DNA of 23,845 bases from the NCBI GenBank assembly GCA_905250885.1, contig CAJNOQ010002537.1, positions 1-23,845 of the forward strand, written 5' to 3'. Position numbers and translations under genes: made by a program. Below, piece after piece: positions 1 to 8,050 of this stretch. Each line of letters opens with the position of its first letter. Within the stretch, counting starts at the first letter, position 1. Below the pieces are notes generated by a model. That model saw nothing but the letters and a program-made list of their open reading frames with translations. It searched no databases and was not told the origin of the DNA. This stretch comes from Didymodactylos carnosus (Eukaryota > Rotifera > Eurotatoria > Philodinida > Philodinidae).

Positions 1-113
1 AGCAAAGTGTCTCTTGATTCAAATAACTTTTCGCATTTTGGCGCGATTAACTAAAGCGCGTTACTATTCGCGCCAAAATGTGAAAAGTGATTTGAATCAA
101 GAGATACTTTGCT
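1..113. repeat. Foldback (palindromic) element, 45-bp arms
   Basis: Positions 1-45 and 69-113 are reverse complements at 42 of 45 positions, separated by a 23-bp loop. Each arm ends inward with TTTTGGCGCG, which matches the E2F-type core TTTGGCGC, so the two sites face each other across the loop. The left end coincides with the window edge, so the true element may be longer and no target duplication can be checked. Structure is seen directly; the MITE interpretation is inference. Confidence 0.8.
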
Positions 114-196
114 GCCCGTCGATTCACATAATAAGCTCTTCAGAAAAAAAATTTGGATCGATTCTGTTCCCCGTATAAAAAGTCGGTTTTGCGCTA

Positions 197-624
197 ATGC
201 ATAAGAATATATGCGTTCTATCTCCCTATCCTTTACATCTTCTTCTTTTGAATGGAATAGTGTATTCACGGTTGATTAACAGTCAGTCTGCGATAAATAT
301 TGCTAGATATTCTCATCGTTTTAGTGCTTTGTTTATTTCTTTGCTTCTTTTCAATACTTCGGAAAAACTGCAGTGTTCATTTTGCTCCCAGAATTGGAGG
401 ACTTTGGACGAATTGATCTTTCATTGTAAACATAAGCATCCGGATAAAAAGGAGTAGTGGTGGATTTTCTCGGTTGCATTAATAAGTATCAATCGACACG
501 AGCATTAAGAAAACATGAGTGTCAGAAACACAAGTTTAGTTTTAAGGTGGAATGCTTTTGTTCCTTTTGTGCATATTTTCATCAATACAATAAAATGCTG
601 ACTATTCAGAAATCAAGAAAATGA
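197..624 (+). pseudogene. Broken C2H2 zinc-finger protein fragment (three finger relics)
   Basis: Not assignable to a named gene. An ATG ORF (197-457, 86 aa) ends in a classic finger: CSFC, twelve residues, then H-x4-H. After the stop at 455-457, frame +1 (from 457) stays open to the TGA at 622 and holds two more fingers with the same spacing. The second has lost its first Cys (Phe in its place, one base away) but keeps C-x12-H-x4-H in GCINKYQSTRALRKHECQKH. The third has CSFC, but its first His is Gln and the second falls at the stop. Regular spacing across a frame change argues for a once-continuous finger array, now broken by a frameshift and substitutions. The N-terminal half of the first ORF is hydrophobic and shows no domain. 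The array could come from a host transcription factor or from a transposon protein. Confidence 0.6.
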
Positions 625-1627
625 GGAAAATTTTATTATGCACTGACTAGTAAAAAGGTGTAGATTGCGGAGTAGTGCATTATAAATAACCGCTTACCGA
701 CTTAAAAATCGAATGGAAAAGGGTTTCTACTTTAAAACATATTCTGCCTTCGTAGCTTGGTACTGAGAAAAGTTTCACTACTGTCCAAACATTTCCCCGC
801 AAACTACAGAAATTATTTAGCATACTAAAGGGTGGGCCATAATAAACAGGTCAAAATGTTTTCCTATTTCTGAGATACTTTCCTTTAATGCGGAGACTTG
901 GCTCAGCGTTCATTCTTTAGAATTAAATTATATTAAGTTTTTTGAATTAAAAAATGTGGAATTCCAGAAATAATCGCTTTTCTGACAAACGTTTTAAACT
1001 TATATCTTCGAGTTTATGAAAATTTACAGTTTTTACTTTTTAAAGTAAAAGACACAGTAATATGTTTAGCATTGAATTAACTGTGTGAAAATAAAATTTT
1101 TGCACACTAACCTGGTTCTGAAAAATCCATTTTCCCAAAAACGTGACGGAAAGACCAGCACCTCTCAGTTCTAGCCTATTTCTGTCAAACCATAAAAGCA
1201 AAAATTTTGAAAAGAGTGTAGAAATATAGAGAGCAAAATTGCCATTCGATTCATGCGAAATACTTTATGTTTACTAGCAATCTTCATCTGGAAAAACGGA
1301 GCACAAATCAAACAGATAGTCAGCGGCTACGCTTCACCGCACTTTAAGTTACTGCTTTCAAAACATTCGTCTCACTTCACAATCAAACCAAAGATCATGC
1401 ATCTCCATTTTAAAAATCATTTACTCCCAGCAAAAGGATTCTGGTGAGATTTTAATGCTAAAGACTTTTCGAATGATGCATAAATCATGGTTTTCTCCAT
1501 ATCTTTTGCTTAAAAAGCGGTTATGCGCGCATAAAAACAAAAAATTAGGTTCAAATTCGAAATCACCATGTTAAAAAACCTACACACGGTTATTTTCAGC
1601 TCAAAATAAGCAAACCAAGAAAAGCAG
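625..1627. other. No gene recognised
   Basis: AT-rich sequence. The only notable ORF (1253-1447, plus, 64 aa) has no recognisable motif or compositional signature of coding, and I treat it as chance. Confidence 0.6.
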
Positions 1628-1706
1628 AAAAAGTGAGGTTTGAGCCTCCGTCTTTCGGCGCCGAAGTTCCAAACATTACCGCTTGGCTGAGTCAGTCGTC
1701 TCACTA
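1628..1706 (-). pseudogene. tRNA-like Pol III unit (tRNA pseudogene or SINE head)
   Basis: On the minus strand, CAGCCAAGCGG (1689-1679) matches a box A, and GGCTCAAACCTC (1646-1635) matches a box B about 33 bp downstream. A T5 run at 1632-1628 follows as a Pol III terminator would. Between the boxes, TTTGG can pair with CCGAA as an anticodon-stem-like helix around the perfect palindrome TTCGGCGCCGAA. A regular cloverleaf cannot be built: the T stem is only four pairs, the anticodon loop is too long, and the acceptor strand overlaps the T arm. It is therefore a degenerate tRNA or the head of a tRNA-derived SINE rather than a working tRNA gene. Confidence 0.4.
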
Positions 1707-1739
1707 AGTCATCTCTGTAACTCAGAGACACGCTGCCAC

Positions 1740-1754
1740 TAGGTCACTGACCTA
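1740..1754. promoter_or_regulatory. Palindromic IR-1 nuclear-receptor-like site
   Basis: TAGGTCACTGACCTA is a perfect palindrome around one central base. It contains AGGTCA and TGACCT separated by one nucleotide, the textbook IR-1 hormone response element layout. No gene start lies close by, so function is inference only. Confidence 0.35.
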
Positions 1755-1810
1755 CTGATGCAACAGTTTTCTCAGTGGGTACAGCGGATCCATTTAGATG
1801 AGTCACTCAG

Positions 1811-1825
1811 TAGATCACTGACCTA
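1811..1825. promoter_or_regulatory. Second IR-1-like site, one mismatch
   Basis: TAGATCACTGACCTA repeats the site at 1740-1754, 71 bp downstream, with one substitution in the left half. The flanks are also related as an inverted repeat: 1741-1758 matches the reverse complement of 1807-1824 at 16 of 18 positions. The pair may therefore be a small foldback structure rather than two regulatory sites. Confidence 0.3.
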
Positions 1826-1861
1826 CTTTATTTTTTTACAGTGTGTTTTGATGGCATAAGA

Positions 1862-1968
1862 ATTTCATTAAAAATTTTAATGAAAATTCAGGGGCACCGA
1901 ACACACCGGAAGTTTCATTAAAAAAATTTTAATGAACTTCCGTTTAATGAAAGCTGTTTTAATGAAAA
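1862..1968. repeat. Cluster of six TTAATGAA / TTCATTAA motifs with nested palindromes
   Basis: The octamer occurs on one strand or the other at 1864, 1877, 1914, 1929, 1944 and 1959. The pairs form hairpins: 1862-1887 is palindromic, and 1907-1942 is a near-perfect 36-bp palindrome with CGGAAGTT/AACTTCCG ends. It has no coding capacity. Confidence 0.6.
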
Positions 1969-3022
1969 TTTTTTTAACAAAAATCCGATATCTCATGTTG
2001 ATAGTAAAATGCTTGGACCTTTTTAATAGAAGGTCCTATAGAATTGTGTTACGTCTCATTTTTATCACAAAAGGTTGCTCTGCAGAAAGTAGTTTGATTG
2101 CATAAAAGGTATTATAGAAAAAAACTCGAATTCGGATGTTTTTTGTTTAAGAATTTCAAACAACTGCCTCCGAAACCATGATAATTAACGGTTGGGATAG
2201 AAGGTGTTACAGATTCTGAAGGTAATCACTTTGGACTATCCAACCATGTATACATATCAAAATACATGTTCTGACAAAGGTTGACTTTTTTGACGGGGGA
2301 ACCCTGTTGAAAAAGTAAATGATAGTTTGAGAAGAGGATTTCAATCGTTTAATGGATAAAGGATCAAACACTGAACTAAATCCGCCATGACCTTTTATTC
2401 TTACCTCCTTATATATTTGCGATCCTGAGTTTAAATCAGTCTCCATTCGACTTATAAAGAGAGATGACGCTCATTTTTCTTTTTCTTGATAATCGTTGTC
2501 ATAGCGAATATCACTAATACGTGTCCACGTTTTTTTCTAAGACTGTATTAGCTTACATTGAATAAACACATTTCTCACTAAGTATATATTTTCTTTTCTA
2601 TAAAGAAATATTAAACCTAAAAGTACTAATCAAGATAGGAGAACTGGTTAAAAATGAAATCACATTTTTTTAACTGAAAATCAAGTGACATTAATAATAC
2701 AAGGAAATAGAGCATAAAGTAAAAATGTCAACATTGCGTTACTTTTCGCAGTATTAAAACTAAAAGAAAGAATTACAATTGCGATAAAACAACTAATATT
2801 GCACACACAGCTTTTGAAACATATGCTAAAACGTGTTGAATAACACAGTTTTTCGTCAATAACTGCTGCTGATACTCATAAAATACTGTCGAAAAGCATT
2901 TTGAACGCTCTCAGCTGAAATATATCTGTCATAAAAGCTTAAAATGAATCAAACAGTTTTTCGAACAGTTTCGATTAATTGCGATGAAATTCCAAAAGAA
3001 AAGAGAAAATACTATGTACTAA
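1969..3022. other. No gene recognised
   Basis: AT-rich sequence without a convincing ORF or repeat. The 79-codon minus-strand ORF at 2207-2446 has no recognisable domain and is probably chance. Confidence 0.55.
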
Positions 3023-3287
3023 GCAAAAGGAGGGAGGCGGATAAGACCATTTTCCGTACCACAATATTTTTAAAAAAGAATTAAATATTCGGAATCAGCA
3101 TCAAATTCTGTATCTTCCATTGAAATTTGAGAAAAAAGAGGCGAGAATTTTTTGAAAAAATGAAAGTCGATGTGAAAGTGAATCAAATACGTCTTCCGAT
3201 ACAGAATTTGATGCTGATTCTGAATATGTAATTCTTTTTCAAAAATATTGTAGAACGGAAAATGGTCTTATCCGCCTCCCTCCTTTG
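3023..3287. repeat. Foldback MITE-like element, ~90-bp arms
   Basis: The arms 3023-3114 and 3198-3287 are reverse complements at roughly 94 percent, starting from CAAAAGGAGGGAGGCGG and its complement CCGCCTCCCTCCTTTG. The loop is about 83 bp. It encodes no transposase. A 76-codon ORF begins inside the right arm at 3262 but is probably fortuitous. No clear target duplication is visible at the arm tips. Confidence 0.8.
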
Positions 3288-4153
3288 TTACAATGTGTCT
3301 ATTCTTGATGCAAAAAATCTTCAGCATATGAAAGTGCATTTCCAAAGAAGATATGTCAATATAATTTTGTTGACACGAGCGAAAGAAATGAGAAAAAAAG
3401 CCTATTCAAGCCTGATTCTTTTTATTGTACTTTTTTTAAATTTTATGCTGTTGTATAAATATGCAGCAGATGGATATTCTTCACGTCTTTAATAATTATG
3501 TCAAATAAAATTGTATATCACGTGACTTTTATATCACGTCTTTAATAATTCACGTAAAATAATTTGAAAAATGCCTACAAAAATGATTTTGTTGTTCTCT
3601 TATTTTATGAAAGAAAACGTGATTATCTTACGCTTAACTGTGGATCATTTTCAATCCCTTTAATCTATTAACGGAGAAGTTCTATTTAAGTCGAAGAGAT
3701 AATCAATGGAACATCAATAAGACTTGCAGAAATTTTACCAGCTTCCTTGACAAACTATCAAATCTCTCACATTGAAAGTGTTTTAATAAGCAGTTCGCTA
3801 TAAAAAGTTGAATGACGACTGTAGACAATGAGTCAAAGTTTATAATTATTTAAATGATGCTGGAAGGAAGGATCTATTCCAAATACTCAAATAATACTTT
3901 TTAAACAAAAATCAGTAGTTAAAAATTGAAGAACTAATCAACATTTCACTCTAGTTTAATAAGCATAGCACCAGGAGTTAAGGAAATCGTCAACTTGAGA
4001 ACTCTGATAAGTTGTAGTGTCGTACGGCACTTTTTTGGAGCCACTGTCAAACTGAGAAACATTTCTCCATATTCGGACACTTTCTATAGTGTCCCGTTCA
4101 TCGCCGAAAGAAGTGCATTGGGGTGTTTGCTTGACCACATCATTATAAACTAA
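3288..4153. other. No convincing gene; short direct repeat
   Basis: TCACGTCTTTAATAATT occurs at 3481-3497 and again at 3534-3550, a 17-bp direct repeat with 53-bp spacing. A 66-codon minus-strand ORF (3956-4156) is less AT-rich than its surroundings and might be an exon remnant. I recognise no domain in it. Confidence 0.45.
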
Positions 4154-5061
4154 CATCTTATAAAATTAAAAAAGGCTAAAAGCACGTTAACTGACTTAGA
4201 AACTGGTTTTCCCGAGACCCTGGCAAAAAGCGTACAGGAATCAGTGGAAGAAGTATTAAATCTCCTAACGATAGTGAACTCGTCTGTCAGAGGATCAAAA
4301 ACAGTAAAAGAATTATTAACAGAAATACGAAAAGATTATTCCACGTTATCTCTGACAGATTCAGGTGCAACACATGAAGATGTCAAATTAATCATCGAAG
4401 AACTACAAATACATCATAAATGATACGATCTTCATTTAGATCAAAATAAAACTGGTGTACAAGGTCCTTGTACACGGTGTACGTGATTAGCTGAAGTTTT
4501 AAAGACGAATACAACAGTGCGACTCCTTTGGCTTCCACATAATCCACTGACTGATAATGGTCTGGGTTATCTGAGTAAAATGTTAAAAGTTAATAAAACA
4601 TTGACAATCCTGGATGTCAGCAGAATACAGGTTACAGATCATGGAATATAACTACTGTGTAATGTATTAAAGTATAATACCACTACCATTGATAGTGTAT
4701 GGTTGGATGAGACTCGTGTCATTGATCAAGGTGCAGAGTTTTTAACTAAAGTATTAAAAATTAATAAAACATTAGACAGACTTTTCTTGATAAAAATCAG
4801 ATTGATGACAGTGGTATGATATTATTAATCAATGCGTTGAAAGACCGCAATCAAACGATATGGAAAGACTTCAGAATTAATCAGAATCAAATTACTGATC
4901 ACAGCATTGATTCAATTATTGAAAACACGCCACAACCATTGAAATTTCATTTCATGTCCATAACCGGGGATCAATTAACAAAAGATGGAAAAAAGATGCA
5001 CACGATCGATATACGAATCATAGAATTACCTCTTCCTGTCTTCGAATTTCCCTACTTATGA
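4154..5061 (+). pseudogene. Leucine-rich-repeat protein pseudogene (NLRC3 / ribonuclease-inhibitor-type LRRs)
   Basis: The frame opens after a stop at 4151 with no ATG, so the 5' part is missing or spliced from elsewhere. About 90 residues of helical-looking sequence (for example VEEVLNLLTIVNSSVRG) precede six 28-residue LRR units of ribonuclease-inhibitor type, with the pattern LxLxxNxLTDxGxxxLxxxLKxNxTL. Clear units are WLPHNPLTDNGLGYLSKMLK and LDKNQIDDSGMILLINALK. In-frame stops lie at 4421, 4484 and 4649, and a one-base deletion near 4787 moves the frame before the last two units. The stop at 5059-5061 closes it. Such LRRs form recognition scaffolds in NLR-like proteins; no NACHT domain is visible here. 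The same-strand ART fragment 355 bp downstream may have been part of the same gene or a neighbour. Confidence 0.8.
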
Positions 5062-5415
5062 ACTGCACAGTCGTCGTTACTCTTTTACGGCCCTTTTTCT
5101 TTACACAAAGACACAACCACCCTTAACAACACCGAGTTCCAGTATCTCTCTCTCATCGCGCTTCCGTCCCGCGTGGAAATTCGAACCGTTGAGAAATGTG
5201 AGCTCTATCGGAAGTGAATCTGAACCTAACTCAGATTGATCATGATTTTTCTCTCTACGTTCGGGCGATATTCAATGTTTGGTGGCAGTGACTGATTCAT
5301 TTCTCTGTTATCTTTAAATAGATGAAGCAACAGAATCTCAATGTGTTCCTGGCGCTGTCAATATTGCGAAAATTCAGGTCCCCATCACACCAACTATGAT
5401 GATCTATCTTCTTGA
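5062..5415. other. Spacer between LRR and ART pseudogenes, nothing assigned
   Basis: Less AT-rich than the surroundings. Short open stretches exist in the ART frame just before the TGA at 5413, but no N-terminal ART motif (R-S-E Arg or STS) can be read. It may hold the eroded N-terminal part of the ART domain. Confidence 0.35.
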
Positions 5416-5790
5416 CTCCCTAGGCATAACGTATTTTCATTGTCTCACCTTGCGTTAGTGCTATATGACATCGAAGGTGACATTACCCGTCTAGGAACAA
5501 AACCGTTTGCAAACATAAGTAGTGTATCTCGTTATCGGAACGAGAACGAATATTTATTCGCCATCGGATCAATATTTGAAGTAACTAGTGTCGAACCACT
5601 GTCGGACGATGGTCCTTTCTGGCAAGTAAAAATGAAACTGTGTAGCGGCAAGAGAGAAGAACTGGCAGAAATGTTCGCGTTTTTCATGAAGGTTATCTCG
5701 GTAACAACATGTCTCTCCATAAACTTGGCGATTTTTTCCGTTCGTAAGCAGAGACTAATAGAGAATTTCAAGCGCTATCAAAACATATAA
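5416..5790 (+). pseudogene. ADP-ribosyltransferase C-terminal fragment (ART-TPR family), frameshifted
   Basis: The reading frame opens after the TGA at 5413 and has no ATG near its start. It carries the C-terminal half of an arginine-type mono-ADP-ribosyltransferase: KPFANISSVSRYRNENEYLF, then AIGSIFEVTSVE, then FWQVKMKL. The ENE triplet is at the place of the catalytic ExE motif of R-S-E ARTs, followed by the usual L-F-x-x-G-x-x-F. The N-terminal Arg and STS motifs are absent, so the NAD-binding half is lost. From 5685 another frame reads HEGYLGNNMSLHKLGDFFRS, which resembles the linker into TPR repeats seen in metazoan and rotifer ART-TPR proteins. That implies a frameshift near 5680. The family transfers ADP-ribose from NAD to arginine. 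This copy cannot be active. Confidence 0.7.
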
Positions 5791-5974
5791 TTATTTTTCT
5801 AAAATGTATTTATATATTCATAATAAATTCAAAAACACAACTGAAACTATTTTTCTCCAGGGAAATATAAACATTGGCGTTTTCGATTTATTTTTTCTGT
5901 AAAAGAAACATATGTACGTAAATACCAGAAATACATTCCTTGACATAACCTTTGAATTTTAACTGTATCTTTCA

Positions 5975-6351
5975 CAGAGTTGTAATCAGTTTAAAAATAA
6001 GAGGCCGGGCCGGACTGGTCAGTTCAAAACAGCGGAACGAACCGGGCCGGCCCGCCACCATCCAGAAATTGGTTTAGACTGGTTAAAAACGACAAAAGAA
6101 CGGCCGGATTTTGAAAAATTTTTTACACCGGTGATAAAACGGCAGAAAACTGGCCGGTTTTCAAATACTTTCTAGACGGATAAGAGGGTAGAAAAACTCA
6201 TTTTTTCTTAGTGAAGAAAAATGCTAAGGATTTCAAAACCGGTTATCGGCCAGTTTGAAAATATTTTCAAACCTGCAAAAGACCGTTGGAGACCGGCCGG
6301 TCTAAACTTTTACACTGGACCGGACGGTCTGCCGGCCCAATTACAACTCTG
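5975..6351. mobile_element. hAT-like non-autonomous element (MITE), 377 bp, GGCCGG-rich
   Basis: Both ends read CAGAGTTGTAAT inward (left 5975-5986, right complement 6340-6351), a typical hAT-style terminus. Both continue into GGGCCGG-rich subterminal sequence; the left end has an extra ~18 bp (5987-6004) in between. Flanking 8-mers are ATCTTTCA (5967-5974) and ATCTATCA (6352-6359), matching at 7 of 8 and agreeing with the 8-bp target duplication of hAT elements. The interior repeats GRCCGGYC-type motifs on both strands and can fold back extensively. No transposase is encoded. Confidence 0.85.
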
Positions 6352-6992
6352 ATCTATCATTTTCACTCAGGATTATGGCAATTTTACTAAATGAGCTAAA
6401 ATACGGGAAACTTCTTAACAAAGTGTTTACCTACTGTTTTTTTATTCCGTAATAGGTTTTATTGATCGCATTTGAGTGTGCATCAATCGAAGAAACTGTG
6501 ATAGAAAGAACGACCATTAGTTTCTGAAGCTCGTCTTCCGACGTATATTTACATTAATGTCTACATATTCTCGCTACTATATCTTTCAAAATATAGTGCA
6601 GTCCGATGTTTTTTTAATAACTTTTGAATATCAACAGCTAGAGACCTCCGGGTTTTAGTTTCTTAAACTAGACACGGGGGCGTATAAGTCTATGGAATAA
6701 TGAAGCTTCCAGGATAGGTGTACCGTGGTGTGTCTTTCAAAACAAAATGTCCGCGTCTGACGTCCCAAAAGTCTACATGGCAAAGTACTATTCTAAACAC
6801 ATGTGAGTATACAAAATGTGTCTCTCTACAATGTGACGCATACCTCAGGTCTCTGTCTATTATGGTTCGGACGAAAAGGGCAATCTCCAGGGAGCTGCCT
6901 ATCGGCTAAATCTGAACCATGGAAGCCTTAAAAGTGCATGGTACATAGAGTTTTGGGCGTACTAAATCTCGTGGCAATGTTTGTTTTGTTCT
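6352..6992. other. No gene recognised; shares a segment with the intron foldback
   Basis: The segment 6638-6700 (AGAGACCTCCGG, then TTAAACTAGACAC) is a diverged relative of the arms of the foldback at 17088-17408. The 63-codon ORF at 6718-6909 starts at a non-ATG codon and shows no domain. Confidence 0.45.
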
Positions 6993-7414
6993 CCGAATTA
7001 AAGAAACTTTAAAAGATGAGTTTTTCAGGAAATTCAATTTTTCCACTGTGACTGTACTAAAATAAAAAGCTTCTGGCATCTTTATTTTTCAACCAAACTG
7101 CTTCGAACTTTCAAAACTCACTCAGTTTCGCCTATTGTACAGCTAAGGAGTGTTAAAATTATTCTCATATTGAGATTTCACCTGAAGATCTTCATAAGTT
7201 TTCCGGAACCTACCGAAACTTGCCGAAGATTCGCTCTGTTTTTTATACTGCTGGTCATCAGATCGGATAGAACAACTTTTCTTATGCTTACTCTTCAATT
7301 TTCTTGCAGTTTGGTTGACAAATGAAGGCTCTAGAAGCTTTTTATTTTAGTACGGTCGCAGTGGAAAAATTGAATTTTCTGAAATGCTCATCTTTTGAAG
7401 TTTCTTTAATTCGG
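6993..7414. repeat. Foldback element, ~108-bp arms
   Basis: Arms 6993-7102 and 7308-7414 are reverse complements at roughly 85-90 percent. Shared blocks include CCGAATTAAAGAAACTT, AAATTCAATTTTTCCACTG, TACTAAAATAAAAAGCTTCT and CAACCAAACTGC. The ~205-bp centre has no ORF of note. No target duplication is obvious. Confidence 0.8.
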
Positions 7415-7652
7415 TAGTAGTTTTCCCGAGCTGTATATATTACCTTGGGTGTTTGACTTGATAGCTTACAAACACTGAAAAGTTAATGTATGAATCAAAC
7501 AATACTTCTAGGCCAAGTTGACAACTTTCTGTAAACTTTATTTTATGAATTAAAACTTCAGTTCAAGATCACATATCTAATAATAAGCAAACTTGTTTAT
7601 TGCGTTTAAATATTTATATTTATTTGTTAAATTTGTATTCTGCTTTTTACTG

Positions 7653-7907
7653 TCATTGATTTGAATTAAGTAATAGAAATTCATAAAGACGTTTTAGCCA
7701 ATAATCTTGCGATGTTGTATGACCATCGAACGATTTATTATGAATGAAATCGTCGTCGTTATTTGTCGAAAAGTCAAAGTAATCCATGTTCGTTTGTCTC
7801 CTATCCGTGTTTATTTCATATTTAGATGAAATTGATTTATTTAATACGATATAATGGGTGATGATGTAAAATAATGTAAATACGACGATTAAATGATGTG
7901 ATACCAT
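7653..7907 (-). CDS. Possible small secreted protein or peptide precursor, 84 aa
   Basis: Not recognised as a known family. The ATG at 7907 opens an 84-codon ORF whose first ~22 residues (MVSHHLIVVFTLFYIITHYI onward) are a good signal-peptide core. The mature part is acidic and aromatic (MDYFDFSTNNDDDF) and contains dibasic RR (36-37) and KR (72-73), as in secreted precursors cut by prohormone convertases. AATAAA-like signals on the minus strand lie downstream between about 7570 and 7620. It has no close neighbour on its strand. Against it: no homologue is known to me, the last segment is short, and the AT-rich surroundings make ORFs of this size possible by chance. It might also be a single exon of a longer gene. 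Confidence 0.35.
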   Translation of the reverse strand: MVSHHLIVVFTLFYIITHYIVLNKSISSKYEINTDRRQTNMDYFDFSTNNDDDFIHNKSFDGHTTSQDYWLKRLYEFLLLNSNQ

Positions 7908-8050
7908 ACTTAACGGTTTATGGAATGTAAATGGCTACAAAATTTTTTAATCTGAGAATAGAAAAACAAAGTTAATTAACTTAACTGAGTTAGTGATGAA
8001 ATGTGAAATTTGTTATTTCAAAAGAAAGAGCGGAATTAAGGCGAACTTTT

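Noticed and set aside
1628..1706. Functional tRNA gene
   Set aside because: The acceptor stem overlaps the T arm and the anticodon loop is oversized, so only a pseudogene or SINE head is supportable.
3262..3492. 76-codon ORF with a hydrophobic segment, like a type II membrane protein start
   Set aside because: Its first part is the arm of a foldback, and no globular domain follows in any frame downstream. The hydrophobic run is easily produced by T-rich sequence.
5532..5771. 79-codon minus-strand ORF over the ART fragment
   Set aside because: It is antisense to recognisable ART sequence; the plus-strand frame carries the motif evidence.
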